Positions 7,862-17,306 of a stretch of DNA of 64,000 bases are shown piece after piece. The position numbers and the translations under genes were made by a program. Source of the DNA: Robinsoniella peoriensis (GTDB lineage Bacteria > Bacillota > Clostridia > Lachnospirales > Lachnospiraceae); the NCBI RefSeq assembly GCF_042680125.1, contig NZ_JBHTNY010000035.1; one strand, given 5' to 3'. Under the pieces are notes generated by a model. It ran no database searches. It saw only the letters and a list, made by a program, of their open reading frames with translations, and was not told the DNA's origin. Position 1 is the first letter of the stretch; each line of letters begins with the position of its first letter.

Positions 7862-9646
7862 ATGACAGATTTAGAACAGAATACAGATCCCCTTGAGGAT
7901 GAAATAGAGATAGAAAACCGAATAAAGAATCTGATGTGGACAGTAAGCGGCGATTACCAGCTGGATGTAAAGCTGGATGTGGCTTCTTTTCGCAAGTCTA
8001 AATATATATCCCTTTATGATGCAATAAAGCAGGGAGCTTTTGCCCGCTTTTTTGACAAAGATCAGTTTGCGATGTATATTGTTAAGAAGGTATACTACGG
8101 TGCAGAAGAAGCCCAGCTTATGAATATTGCGCAGATCTGCGTTGATGCTGCATCTGTCAGAAAAGTATCAGCGGAACGGCCGGGAGTGCCTAGAATACGT
8201 AAAAAAGCGTTTGAAGCTATATTAGATTATGACTTTGGGAAAATGACCCAGTCTTTTATGGGCAGAGTAAAGATCTGTCTGATGCGCCAGGTTCTCACCG
8301 GTAATCTCACGGCGGAGAAGATGATTCTGGATACGGCAGAGACGGTAAGGCAGCTTGAAGAAGTACAGGATACCATGGAGATTATTAAAACGGTGGATCA
8401 TCTTTATAACACTGTAGTAGACAAAAATTTTGTGAAAAAGCATGGGGACCTGGAACACGTTCTTGCGGTTACATTTGAGGATCTGAAAGAGTTTGACTGG
8501 AAAGACCTGTTAGAAGAAGACATGTATGAAGATTTGCTGGAACAGTACCTGGAGCAGGTGGGCAATCAGGTTACTTCCTTTGATGAAATGCAGGAAGAAG
8601 AGTCTTTGGAGCAGGAAAAGAAAAAAAGCGGTCAGCGTGTAATTATCCTGGATGAGAAAGCAGCTGCAAAAGTCTATGGGTATATTGAATTGACTTATGG
8701 CCGTTCATATTTAAATCCGCTGGAACAAAAGCGTATCAATCACCGATTGTGTACCGGAGCCCATGCAGACTGCAGCCTGTATTATACCGATGGTGTATTG
8801 GAAAATACAGTACGTGTAAATGCACAATATGTAAATGCCAAAAAGCAGGCGGATAAGAATCGTCTGGTCTATCATAACAGCAAAACGCTTTCCAGACGCA
8901 ATATTGAAATTATGACAGATAATCTTAGACGTTCCCTGATGCTTCGCAATGAGATCGATTATGTAAAATCGGATTATGGTCAGATTGTTCCAAGCCGCCT
9001 GTGGAGGGTGGGCAGGGCAGATTCCGGGAAGCTCTTTACAAAAGCATGTAAGCAGAATTCTTCGGAATTTGTAGTGGATATTCTGATGGATGCCAGCGGA
9101 TCCCAGAGGGACCGTCAGGGGCAGGTAGCACTTCAGTCGTTTATAATCAGTGAGGCGCTTAGTAACGTGGGGATTCCTCACAGGGTTATGAGTTTTTGCA
9201 GCTTCTGGGATTATACGGTCATGCAGCGTTTTCGTGAATATGACGAGAGCAGAAGTGCAAACCGTAAGATATTTGAGTATACCACGTCTTCGAATAACCG
9301 TGATGGTCTGGCAATCCGGGCGGCAGGTGATTCCCTGTATCAGCGGGAAGAAGAAAATAAAATTTTGATTGTATTAAGTGATGGCAGGCCGAATGATGTG
9401 ATTGTAAACCGTCCAGGCAGTCGGAATCCCAAACCGTATCATGGGGATTATGCAGTGTCAGATACTGCTTTCGAGGTGCGAAAGCTTCGGAATATGGGAA
9501 TATTTGTATTGGGAGTATTTGCAGGGAAAGAACATGACCTGGCAGCGGAGAAAAAGATTTTCGGGAAAGATTTTGCATATATCCGTGATATCAGCAGCTT
9601 TTCAAATGTCGTTTGCCTTTATTTAAAGAAGCTATTGGAATGGTAG
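7862..9646 (+). CDS. VWA-domain protein (NorD/CobT-like), partner of the MoxR ATPase
   Basis: A 594-residue soluble protein with a long helical N-terminal region and a C-terminal von Willebrand A domain. The MIDAS motif D410-A-S412-G-S414 is intact, and 'VLSDGRPND' supplies the second metal-site region. This layout matches NorD/CobT-type proteins that work with a MoxR/CobS-type ATPase. A central acidic stretch (about 235-255) is typical. GAGG precedes the start. Together with the ATPase it should form a metal- or complex-assembly chaperone; no chelatase or reductase gene lies nearby. Confidence 0.8.
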   Translation: MTDLEQNTDPLEDEIEIENRIKNLMWTVSGDYQLDVKLDVASFRKSKYISLYDAIKQGAFARFFDKDQFAMYIVKKVYYGAEEAQLMNIAQICVDAASVRKVSAERPGVPRIRKKAFEAILDYDFGKMTQSFMGRVKICLMRQVLTGNLTAEKMILDTAETVRQLEEVQDTMEIIKTVDHLYNTVVDKNFVKKHGDLEHVLAVTFEDLKEFDWKDLLEEDMYEDLLEQYLEQVGNQVTSFDEMQEEESLEQEKKKSGQRVIILDEKAAAKVYGYIELTYGRSYLNPLEQKRINHRLCTGAHADCSLYYTDGVLENTVRVNAQYVNAKKQADKNRLVYHNSKTLSRRNIEIMTDNLRRSLMLRNEIDYVKSDYGQIVPSRLWRVGRADSGKLFTKACKQNSSEFVVDILMDASGSQRDRQGQVALQSFIISEALSNVGIPHRVMSFCSFWDYTVMQRFREYDESRSANRKIFEYTTSSNNRDGLAIRAAGDSLYQREEENKILIVLSDGRPNDVIVNRPGSRNPKPYHGDYAVSDTAFEVRKLRNMGIFVLGVFAGKEHDLAAEKKIFGKDFAYIRDISSFSNVVCLYLKKLLEW

Positions 9647-9665
9647 TAGAAAGGAGTAGATGTTT

Positions 9666-10613
9666 ATGAAAACTTCAAAAGTAATAAAAGCAGCAATTGC
9701 AGCAGGGATCGCAGCAGTAGGCGCAGGCTCCTATGCTTTCTGGAGAAGGGCAGTGCCCAGAGTGGAAAATCCGCCCAGACATGCAACGGAAGAAGCGAAA
9801 GCGGGAACTCATTGGGAAACAACCCTGCCGTTTATACGCAACAGGCTGGCATGGCTGGATCAGCAAAAAACTGAGCCGGTCAGTATCACTTCCTTTGACG
9901 GACTTAAGTTAAAAGGTGTGCTGCTTCCGGCGAAAGAAGATTCAGAAAAAGTTGTGCTGGCAGTACATGGATATACCAGTTGTGGGGATAATGAGTATGC
10001 AGCCATGTCCTATTTCTTCCATGAAAACGGTTATCACGTCCTGTTGGTGGATGACAGAGCACATGGCGCCAGCGAAGGTAAATATGTGGGATATGGTTGT
10101 CTGGACCGGGAAGATGTTTACCGCTGGACACGTTTTCTGCATGACCGTTATAATGGAAAATGTTCTATTTACCTGCATGGAATATCAATGGGAGCGGCAG
10201 CTGTACTAATGGCCAGTTCCATAAGTCTTCCTCCTTCCGTAAAGGGAATTGTGGCGGACTGCGGATTCACATCCCCCTGGGAAGAATTTGCGTATCTTTT
10301 AAAGAATAAATATCATTGTCCGGTATATCCGGTTTTGCCGGTAGTGAATCTGATTAATAAAATTACAGCCGGGTATGGTTTTAAAGACTGTGATGCCAGA
10401 AAAGAAGTAGCGAATACAGACATTCCTGTATTCATTATTCATGGCGATAAGGATAGATTTGTTCCCGCCAGCATGGGCAGAGAAATCTACGATGCATGTG
10501 CGTCCAGAAAACAGATCTGGATTGTAAAAGGAGCCTCACATGCGGAAAGCTATTATATTGCAAGAAAAGAATATGAAGAAAGGGTTCTGGATTTCCTGAA
10601 AAGTCTTGGCTAG
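9666..10613 (+). CDS. Membrane-anchored alpha/beta hydrolase
   Basis: A 315-residue protein with an N-terminal hydrophobic segment (about residues 5-25) and an alpha/beta hydrolase domain. HGYT marks the oxyanion strand. The nucleophile elbow is G172-I-S174-M-G176, the likely acid is D263 in HGDKD and the likely histidine is H292 in GASHAE. These fit serine esterases/thioesterases of the BEM46/YqkD type. ATG 9666 is preferred over 9660 because AAGGAG ends only 3 bp before the latter. The substrate is unknown. Confidence 0.8.
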   Translation: MKTSKVIKAAIAAGIAAVGAGSYAFWRRAVPRVENPPRHATEEAKAGTHWETTLPFIRNRLAWLDQQKTEPVSITSFDGLKLKGVLLPAKEDSEKVVLAVHGYTSCGDNEYAAMSYFFHENGYHVLLVDDRAHGASEGKYVGYGCLDREDVYRWTRFLHDRYNGKCSIYLHGISMGAAAVLMASSISLPPSVKGIVADCGFTSPWEEFAYLLKNKYHCPVYPVLPVVNLINKITAGYGFKDCDARKEVANTDIPVFIIHGDKDRFVPASMGREIYDACASRKQIWIVKGASHAESYYIARKEYEERVLDFLKSLG

Positions 10614-10659
10614 AGCAGTCTCTAGAGCGTAGGACATTGGTGAAATCAGAATTGGCAGA

Positions 10660-12003
10660 ATGATAAAAATAACTCGTAAGAAACTATCAAAAATGCAGAT
10701 TATTGCACTGGGATTCTTTCTTCTGATTATGGGTGGAACACTGCTTCTGATGCTTCCTGTTTCCAGTAGAAATGGGACCGTAACGCCGTTTTTAGACTGT
10801 ATGTTTACAGCAACGAGTGCCTCCTGTGTCACAGGGCTTGTAGTGGTTGATACGTATACCCACTGGAGTCTCTTCGGCCAGATTGTCATTATTACAATGA
10901 TACAGATTGGCGGGCTTGGGTTTATGACATTTGGAGTGCTTCTTGCAATGGCTATGCACAGAAGGATTGGCCTTCGGGAAAGGGGCTTGATATCTGAGAG
11001 CCTCAATGCCATGCAGCTTGGCGGAGTGGTGGGATTCGTAAAAAAGATATTGATTGGAACCCTGATTATAGAAGGAACCGGGGCAATACTGCTTTCCATT
11101 CGATTTATTCCGGAATTCGGGCTGATTGAAGGAGTTGGAAACGGAATTTTTCATTCCATATCCGCCTTTTGTAATGCAGGATTTGACCTGATGGGGAAAT
11201 ATGAACCCTATGCTTCCCTGACGCAATATTCCGGGGACTGGCTGGTAAACCTGACAATCATGTCTCTGGTTATTATTGGTGGAATTGGATTTTTGGTGTG
11301 GGATGATATTATCATTCATAAATGGCATTTTAAGAAATTTCATGTACATTCAAAAATTGTTATCATTACAACCGGTATTCTGGTATTTGGCGGAGCATTT
11401 CTGTTTGCCATCTTTGAGAGAAATAATTTATCAGCCCATATGGGGAATGGAGAAGCTTTTCTCACCGCGATGTTTGATTCAGTAACAGCTAGAACGGCTG
11501 GATTTAATACAACCGATACTGCGGCGCTGTCCCAGAGCAGTAAGCTTCTGACAACCATTTTGATGTTTATTGGCGGCAGCCCCGGTTCTACAGCGGGAGG
11601 TATCAAGACAACTACGGTTGTGGTATTTATCATGTACATGCGTGCATCCATGATGCGGACCAGAGGAATTAATATATTTAAGCGCCGGATAGATGATGAA
11701 GCCATTAAGAAGGCAAGTGCAGTTTTGTGTATTAACCTAATTCTTTCTTTGGGGGCAGTAATGCTGATTTGTACCATTCAGCCCCTGCAGCTTACGGATG
11801 TAATGTTCGAAGCCATGTCCGGTATCGGTACGGTAGGCATGACCACTGGTATTACCAGAGAGTTACTGCCGGTTTCAAGAATTGCAGTTATGATACTAAT
11901 GTACTGCGGAAGATTAGGAAGTCTGTCATTTGCTCTTTCCTTTACAGAAAGAAAAAAGATATCTCCAATCGAGCTTCCTCAGGAAAAAATACTTGTAGGA
12001 TAA
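10660..12003 (+). CDS. TrkH/KtrB family potassium uptake channel subunit
   Basis: A 447-residue membrane protein with the four-repeat M1-P-M2 layout of the TrkH/KtrB superfamily. The filter-loop segments are visible as 'TATSASCVTGL', 'HSISAFCNAGFD', 'DSVTARTAGFNT' and 'EAMSGIGTVGMTTG', the glycines following the family pattern. Size matches KtrB (about 450). KtrB needs a cytosolic KtrA/RCK regulator, which is not adjacent. The ribosome site is poor, so the start is less certain. Confidence 0.88.
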   Translation: MIKITRKKLSKMQIIALGFFLLIMGGTLLLMLPVSSRNGTVTPFLDCMFTATSASCVTGLVVVDTYTHWSLFGQIVIITMIQIGGLGFMTFGVLLAMAMHRRIGLRERGLISESLNAMQLGGVVGFVKKILIGTLIIEGTGAILLSIRFIPEFGLIEGVGNGIFHSISAFCNAGFDLMGKYEPYASLTQYSGDWLVNLTIMSLVIIGGIGFLVWDDIIIHKWHFKKFHVHSKIVIITTGILVFGGAFLFAIFERNNLSAHMGNGEAFLTAMFDSVTARTAGFNTTDTAALSQSSKLLTTILMFIGGSPGSTAGGIKTTTVVVFIMYMRASMMRTRGINIFKRRIDDEAIKKASAVLCINLILSLGAVMLICTIQPLQLTDVMFEAMSGIGTVGMTTGITRELLPVSRIAVMILMYCGRLGSLSFALSFTERKKISPIELPQEKILVG

Positions 12004-12019
12004 GGAAGGAGCTTAAAGC

Positions 12020-13207
12020 TTGGAATTTAAAATCAATAATAAGAAAACTATTTTTATTGCAATCGCTTTTGCTATTGTGCTGTATTGGGGGTTGAATAAT
12101 CATGACTTACTCTTTCGGGGGTTAAGTTATGTCATCGGCATTTGCTCACCAATCATTTTGGGTGGTGCGATCGCATTCGTGCTAAATGTGCCCCTTCGGT
12201 TTTTTGAGAAGTACCTGGGAAAAGTGATTAAAGATAAGCAAAATGTCCTTCGTTTTACCGGCATTATCCTTTCATATGCCCTTGCGATCGGAATTATCGT
12301 ATTTGTTATTATGACTGTAATTCCGGAAATGGTAAACACAGTGAAGTCACTGAATCAGGGATTTCCGCAATTTATAGACCAGTTAGACGGCTGGCTTAAA
12401 GGTCTGGCGAAGAACTATCCGGATATTACGGACTATATCTCAAAATTAGAAGTGAATTGGCCGTCTATCGTAGAACGGGTGCTGGGAGTCTTGCAAAGCG
12501 GGGTTACAAATGTATTGTCTTCCACTCTTGGAGTGGCAACATCAGTGATCGGTGTGCTGACAACTATCATGCTGGGGGTCATTTTCTCTATTTACATTTT
12601 GGCACAAAAAGAAAAACTGGGTACCCAGTTCCGTAAAATTTTGTATGCTTATCTGCCTCAGGGCAGGGCGGACCGAATTACGGAAATCGGACATCTGACA
12701 AGCAGGACATTTACCGGGTTTATTTCGGGGCAGTGTATGGAAGCCTTGCTCTTTGGACTGCTCTGTTATATTGGAATGTTAATATTCAATTTCCCATATG
12801 CGATCAGTATTTCGGTACTGATTGGATTTACAACTTTAATTCCGGTGCTTGGAGCGTTTATCGGTACCGGACTGGGAGCGCTGCTGATTCTGGTAACCAA
12901 CCCAATTAAAGCACTTTGGTTTGTTGTATTTATTATTGTACTTCAGCAGATAGATGAGCACTTTATGTATCCAAGAGTTGTTGGAAATTCCGTAGGGCTG
13001 CCAAGCCTCTGGGTTATGATTGCTGTAACTTTGGGCGGAAGCCTGATGGGACTTTTCGGAATGCTGGTCTTTGTACCACTGGTATCAGTCCTATATGCAC
13101 TGTTCCGGGAGTCCGTATATGGAAGATTAAAAAAGAAAGCTGTCCCGGAAGCTAAGTACATTGAGTCTGTAGGAGAGAAAATTCAAAAATCAAAAAATCA
13201 GAAATGA
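12020..13207 (+). CDS. AI-2E family transporter (PerM/TqsA type)
   Basis: A 395-residue polytopic membrane protein of the AI-2 exporter/permease superfamily, with the conserved C-terminal 'GFTTLIPVLGAFIGTGLGALLIL' and 'QQIDEHFMYPRVVGNSVGLPSLWVM' segments. The start codon is TTG at 12020, supported by AGGAAGGAG at 12003-12011 and lack of a better in-frame ATG. It lies 16 bp after ktrB-like and may be co-transcribed. Members export signals or act as Na+/H+ or drug antiporters, so the substrate is open. Confidence 0.85.
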   Translation: MEFKINNKKTIFIAIAFAIVLYWGLNNHDLLFRGLSYVIGICSPIILGGAIAFVLNVPLRFFEKYLGKVIKDKQNVLRFTGIILSYALAIGIIVFVIMTVIPEMVNTVKSLNQGFPQFIDQLDGWLKGLAKNYPDITDYISKLEVNWPSIVERVLGVLQSGVTNVLSSTLGVATSVIGVLTTIMLGVIFSIYILAQKEKLGTQFRKILYAYLPQGRADRITEIGHLTSRTFTGFISGQCMEALLFGLLCYIGMLIFNFPYAISISVLIGFTTLIPVLGAFIGTGLGALLILVTNPIKALWFVVFIIVLQQIDEHFMYPRVVGNSVGLPSLWVMIAVTLGGSLMGLFGMLVFVPLVSVLYALFRESVYGRLKKKAVPEAKYIESVGEKIQKSKNQK

Positions 13208-13246
13208 TGGATATAAAAAGATGATAAGTTTTAAGGAGGAAAAATC

Positions 13247-14083
13247 ATGTCAGAAAAAGAATGCAGCAATTCAAGCTGTACCAAAGAAAGTTGCGAAGGG
13301 TGTCCAAGCAAGAATCCGAAAAGTTTTCTTGTGGAACCTAATATCTATACGGAGATCAAACATGTAATCGGAATCGTCAGCGGTAAGGGTGGAGTTGGTA
13401 AATCTATGGTTACCGCATCTCTTGCAAATAAGCTGACCGCTCAGGGGTACCGGGTAGGAATTCTGGATGCGGATATTACCGGTCCGTCTATTCCTAAAAT
13501 GTATGGACTCCACGGTCCTGCACAGGGCGACGATCAGGGAATTTATCCGATGCTCGCTAAAAATGATATTAAAGTTATGTCTGTAAACCTTCTGCTTCCG
13601 GACGAGGAAGCTCCGGTAATCTGGAGAGGTCCGGTAATTTCTAATATGGTAAAACAGTTCTGGACGGACGTAATCTGGGGAGAACTGGATTATCTGCTTG
13701 TGGATATGCCTCCGGGAACAGGTGATGTCCCCCTTACGGTATTCCAGTCACTTCCGGTAGATGGAATTGTGATTGTATCTTCCCCGCAGGATTTAGTACG
13801 TATGATCGTAAAGAAAGCATACAGTATGGCGAAGAGCATGAACATCCGGGTGCTTGGAATCGTTGAAAACTACAGCTATTTAAAATGTCCGGATTGCGGC
13901 AAAGAGATTAAGATCTTTGGAGAAAGCCATATTGAAGACATTGCAAAAGAGCTGGACGTAGAACTGTTAGGCAAAATGCCGATCGATCCGGAATTCGCAA
14001 GAATGGCGGATGAAGGATGTTTTGAAGAGGCCGAAAATGAGTATATCAGTGATGCTGCAGAAGTATTGCGGAAAATTAAATAG
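13247..14083 (+). CDS. Mrp/NBP35-family Fe-S cluster carrier ATPase
   Basis: A 278-residue cytosolic P-loop protein with deviant Walker A GKGGVGKS, the 'DADITGPSIPKM' and 'VDMPPGTGD' motifs of the MinD/Mrp superfamily and a CPDC motif near residue 213 for bridging an Fe-S cluster between subunits. The N-terminus is cysteine-rich (C at about 5, 10, 15 and 18), recalling the N-terminal cluster of NBP35. The family stores and transfers [4Fe-4S] clusters. AAGGAGG precedes the ATG. A strong terminator follows. Confidence 0.9.
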   Translation: MSEKECSNSSCTKESCEGCPSKNPKSFLVEPNIYTEIKHVIGIVSGKGGVGKSMVTASLANKLTAQGYRVGILDADITGPSIPKMYGLHGPAQGDDQGIYPMLAKNDIKVMSVNLLLPDEEAPVIWRGPVISNMVKQFWTDVIWGELDYLLVDMPPGTGDVPLTVFQSLPVDGIVIVSSPQDLVRMIVKKAYSMAKSMNIRVLGIVENYSYLKCPDCGKEIKIFGESHIEDIAKELDVELLGKMPIDPEFARMADEGCFEEAENEYISDAAEVLRKIK

Positions 14084-14093
14084 TTATGATATT

Positions 14094-14127
14094 ACATGCA
14101 GTGGCTTTTTCAGCACTGCATGTTTTG
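14094..14127 (+). terminator. Terminator after mrp-like gene
   Basis: ACATGCAGTG (14094-14103) pairs with CACTGCATGT (14114-14123), followed by TTTT. Confidence 0.85.
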
Positions 14128-14259
14128 CATATCAGAGGGTAAACTACATACCATTTGCAGATATTGAAAATTTTGGAATAAAAACCACCTGAAATGAAAT
14201 AATAAATTCAGAAAATACTTTGCATTTATGGGAATATATGTTATTATATATGAACAGAT

Positions 14260-14271
14260 GAACATATGTTA
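14260..14271. promoter_or_regulatory. LexA-box-like site before the methyltransferase gene
   Basis: GAACATATGTTA matches the core GAAC-N4-GTTC at all but the last base. A weaker variant, GAATATATGTTA, lies at 14232-14243. It is less convincing than the boxes at 14905 and 14961. Confidence 0.45.
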
Positions 14272-14291
14272 TAGAAAGAGGAGGAGTATGG

Positions 14292-14882
14292 ATGAGAATG
14301 AGTATTATGCAAATAAGTGGAGTTATTATTCTAATATGCTTTTATGGGGCATATTTTTCAAAAATGCTGTTTCAGAGAAAAAAGGGAATAAAGACAAATC
14401 AGATGGGAAAAGGCAAAAAAGACTTTGTTACGCTTTTGGTGGAAAGAGTATTGGGTGTGTTGACGGTACTCATTGTTTTTTTTGAACTGGGCAGTATATT
14501 AAAAGGAACACACTGGTATTTTAATGAATTCATCCGTATTGCAGGCATTATTGCGGCAGCAGCAGGAGTAGTAATCTTTATCATTGCTATGTGGACTATG
14601 AGAGACAGCTGGCGTGCAGGGATACCGGATCAGGAAGATACCAGTATGATAACAGAAGGCATCTATAAATATAGCAGGAATCCTGCATTCTTAGGATTTG
14701 ATCTGATGTATCTTGGAATCTTAACCGCATTTTTTAATCCTGTACTTTTGGCCGTGACGGTATGTACGATTCTGGTGCTTCATCTTCAGATCTTACAGGA
14801 AGAAAAATATCTTGAGATTGTGTTTGGCGAAGAGTATCTCGTCTATAAGCAGATAACGGGAAGATATTTTTGCTTTTTCTAA
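14292..14882 (+). CDS. Isoprenylcysteine carboxyl methyltransferase (ICMT/PEMT-like) membrane protein
   Basis: A 196-residue protein with four to five membrane segments and a C-terminal cytosolic signature 'TEGIYKYSRNPAFLGFDLMYLG' and 'QEEKYLEIVFGEEYLVYKQ', which is the SAM-binding region of the ICMT/PEMT superfamily. The start at 14292 follows AGAGGAGGAG. The bacterial substrate is unknown (lipid or small molecule are candidates). A LexA-like box lies about 20 bp upstream, which would place it in the SOS response if functional. Confidence 0.8.
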   Translation: MRMSIMQISGVIILICFYGAYFSKMLFQRKKGIKTNQMGKGKKDFVTLLVERVLGVLTVLIVFFELGSILKGTHWYFNEFIRIAGIIAAAAGVVIFIIAMWTMRDSWRAGIPDQEDTSMITEGIYKYSRNPAFLGFDLMYLGILTAFFNPVLLAVTVCTILVLHLQILQEEKYLEIVFGEEYLVYKQITGRYFCFF

Positions 14883-14904
14883 GGGTTCATCAACAAATAA
14901 AAAA

Positions 14905-14918
14905 CGAATATATGTTCG
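14905..14918. promoter_or_regulatory. lexA box: LexA box 1 of the radical SAM repair gene
   Basis: CGAATATATGTTCG matches 12 of 14 positions of the Gram-positive consensus CGAACRNRYGTTYC. It ends 8 bp before the -35 element. Confidence 0.75.
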
Positions 14919-14926
14919 AAAAAAAC

Positions 14927-14955
14927 TTGCATCCCGGACAAACGTGTGCTACAAT
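14927..14955 (+). promoter_or_regulatory. Promoter of the radical SAM repair gene, flanked by two LexA boxes
   Basis: TTGCAT (14927-14932), a 17-bp spacer and TACAAT (14950-14955). Confidence 0.8.
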
Positions 14956-14960
14956 AGAGA

Positions 14961-14974
14961 CAAACAAATGTTCG
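14961..14974. promoter_or_regulatory. lexA box: LexA box 2 of the radical SAM repair gene
   Basis: CAAACAAATGTTCG matches 12 of 14 consensus positions and covers the expected transcription start, so LexA binding there would block initiation. Confidence 0.7.
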
Positions 14975-14988
14975 GGGTGTGATTTTAT

Positions 14989-16320
14989 ATGAAGATTCAG
15001 GAATCGATGAGTGTATATGACAAATTACAGATTTTATCGGATGCGGCGAAATATGATGTGGCCTGTACTTCCAGTGGTGTTGACCGCAAGGGAAATGGAA
15101 AAGGAATCGGCAATTGTATAGCCCCGGGAATCTGCCATAGTTTTTCAGCAGACGGCAGATGTATATCGCTGTTAAAGATTTTATTTACAAATGAATGCAT
15201 ATTTGACTGTAAGTACTGCATCAACCGAGCTTCCAATGATGTAGTGCGTACTTCCTTTACACCAGAAGAAGTATGTGAGCTGACAATGGAATTTTACCGA
15301 AGAAATTACATTGAAGGGTTATTCTTAAGTTCCGGGGTACTGCATAATCCAAATTATACTATGGAGCTTCTTTATCAGACTTTGTATAAGCTGCGCAATG
15401 AATATCATTTTCAGGGATATATCCATGTGAAAGCAATTCCGGGGTCCTCCCAGGATTTAATAGATAAGACCGGGTTTCTGGCAGACAGGATGAGTATTAA
15501 TCTGGAACTCCCCACGTCAGAAGGTCTGAAGAAGCTGGCGCCTCATAAGTCACGCAAAACAATTCTGGCACCTATGCGGCAGATTCAGAGCAGACGGGAA
15601 GAGAACCGATATGACGTGGCGGTATATCGAAGTGCACCAAAATTTGTGCCGGCAGGACAGAGTACCCAGATGATTATCGGAGCGACGCCGGAGAATGACT
15701 ATGAGATCATCTCGGTAGCAGAGTCCCTGTATCAGAAGTTTGACTTAAAGCGTGTGTTTTATTCTGCATTTGTGCATGTGAATGAAGACTCAAATCTGCC
15801 CATGCTGCCGGGGGGACCGCCCCTTTTACGGGAACACCGGCTGTATCAGGCTGACTGGCTGCTGCGTTTTTACGGATTTCAGGCGGGAGAACTGCTATCA
15901 GAAAAACGGCCGAATTTTAACGTGCTGATTGATCCGAAATGTGACTGGGCATTGGGGCATCTGGAGAATTTTCCAATTGAAATTAACCGGGCAGATTATT
16001 TTACATTACTACGGGTACCCGGAATAGGAACAAAATCGGCAAGAAGAATAGTGCAGGCAAGAAGATTTGGGAATCTGAAGTTTGAGGATTTAAAGAAGAT
16101 GGGAGTAGTACTCAAAAGAGCATTGTATTTTATTACCTGCCAGGGAAGAATGATGTATCCTGTTAAAATTGATGAAGATTATATTCTGCGCAATCTGTTA
16201 AGCGTGGGAGAAAAGCTTCCCTTTGATGCAAACGGATATCGCCAGCTGAGCCTGTTTGATGATTATAACGTAGATGCAAATATGAATGCTTATGCACAAA
16301 AGCTGATTGTTCAGGCATAA
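14989..16320 (+). CDS. Putative DNA modification/repair radical SAM protein (TIGR03916 type)
   Basis: A 443-residue radical SAM enzyme with the [4Fe-4S] motif C70-xxx-C74-xx-C77 (CIFDCKYC). A C-terminal helix-hairpin-helix segment (about residues 330-365, 'LLRVPGIGTKSARRIVQARRFG') suggests DNA contact. This combination, together with the partner gene 40 bp downstream, matches the family annotated as a DNA modification/repair radical SAM protein linked to a uracil-DNA-glycosylase-like partner. The reaction is not known. Two LexA boxes flank its promoter, so induction by DNA damage is expected. Length is normal. Confidence 0.88.
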   Translation: MKIQESMSVYDKLQILSDAAKYDVACTSSGVDRKGNGKGIGNCIAPGICHSFSADGRCISLLKILFTNECIFDCKYCINRASNDVVRTSFTPEEVCELTMEFYRRNYIEGLFLSSGVLHNPNYTMELLYQTLYKLRNEYHFQGYIHVKAIPGSSQDLIDKTGFLADRMSINLELPTSEGLKKLAPHKSRKTILAPMRQIQSRREENRYDVAVYRSAPKFVPAGQSTQMIIGATPENDYEIISVAESLYQKFDLKRVFYSAFVHVNEDSNLPMLPGGPPLLREHRLYQADWLLRFYGFQAGELLSEKRPNFNVLIDPKCDWALGHLENFPIEINRADYFTLLRVPGIGTKSARRIVQARRFGNLKFEDLKKMGVVLKRALYFITCQGRMMYPVKIDEDYILRNLLSVGEKLPFDANGYRQLSLFDDYNVDANMNAYAQKLIVQA

Positions 16321-16360
16321 GTAATTTAAGAACGCTCTATAGAAATCAGGAGGTAAGCAT

Positions 16361-17125
16361 ATGGAGAAGACAATATTCAGATGTGAAGACAGTACGGATG
16401 GTATCTTTACCGGAGTGTACGATGCTTGGGCCAGCAGGCTGGGGCACGGCAATGTGGCACTGCAGACAGGAACGGATGTTAATTATGAACTTTTTGCAAG
16501 GTATGTGGATGTTCCGGTGGATCATGAGAAAGCATTTAAGGTAGCCAGAACAATACGGGAAAAGATGGTGGAAGAAGATTATGAGGCGCTTTATCAGGCC
16601 ACCCTGTCCAAAGAGAATGACAAAGCAGATGCAATTTACCGCATGATTGTGCTGGGGCTTAGCGGTAATTACCGGGGACCGGTGATACAGAACCTGGGAA
16701 ACCCTCATGTATGTAAAGTATTTGAGTTATCCCGAAGCGTGGGGAATGAAGCACATCACTATCTGGGGTTTATACGGTTTAAGGAACTTCAAAATAAAAT
16801 ACTCAGTTCTGTAATCGAGCCTGAAAATAAAATTATTCCTATAATCGGAGATCATTTTGCCAATCGTTTTCCCAATGAAAATTTTTTGTTATTTGATAAA
16901 ACTAATCAGATGCTTATGGTGCATGAGATTGGAAAAGAGTGGGTAGTGGTTGCCGGCGAAGTGAACGACCCGGAGGATTTATACCGGGCATCGGAAAGGG
17001 AGCTGGAGTTTCAAAAGCTTTGGAAAGGATTCTGTAACAGTATTGGTATCAAAGAACGTCAGAATCAGCAGCTGCAACGTAAACTTGTACCATTAAAGCG
17101 AAGAAAATACATGCTGGAATTTTAA
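16361..17125 (+). CDS. Probable DNA metabolism protein (TIGR03915/DUF4130 type), partner of the radical SAM enzyme
   Basis: A 254-residue soluble protein starting MEKTIFRCEDSTDGIFTGVYDAW, the family signature for 'probable DNA metabolism protein'. In other lineages this domain is fused or adjacent to uracil-DNA glycosylase-like enzymes and the TIGR03916 radical SAM protein. It contains 'HHYLGFIRF' and 'DHFANRFPNENFLLFDK' motifs. AGGAGG precedes the start. Being 40 bp after the radical SAM gene, it should share the LexA-controlled promoter. No activity has been shown for it as far as I know. Confidence 0.85.
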   Translation: MEKTIFRCEDSTDGIFTGVYDAWASRLGHGNVALQTGTDVNYELFARYVDVPVDHEKAFKVARTIREKMVEEDYEALYQATLSKENDKADAIYRMIVLGLSGNYRGPVIQNLGNPHVCKVFELSRSVGNEAHHYLGFIRFKELQNKILSSVIEPENKIIPIIGDHFANRFPNENFLLFDKTNQMLMVHEIGKEWVVVAGEVNDPEDLYRASERELEFQKLWKGFCNSIGIKERQNQQLQRKLVPLKRRKYMLEF

Positions 17126-17306
17126 TTTTAATATGTAAAATTTTGGAAGAAATTCATAGATAATTTGCTGGTGTTGTAGGTAATCATCAGAGTTGGAAAC
17201 GAAATAGAATAGTTATAATTCATAGATTGAAAAATTCTTTTCTAATATAATTGGATAAAATGACGGAGCGAAATCGATACCATAAAAAGATCACAAAAAT
17301 GCAGTG

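Noticed and set aside
10792..11349. Long minus-strand ORFs across the KtrB-like gene
   Set aside because: Shadows of a hydrophobic coding sequence; no ribosome site or family signature.
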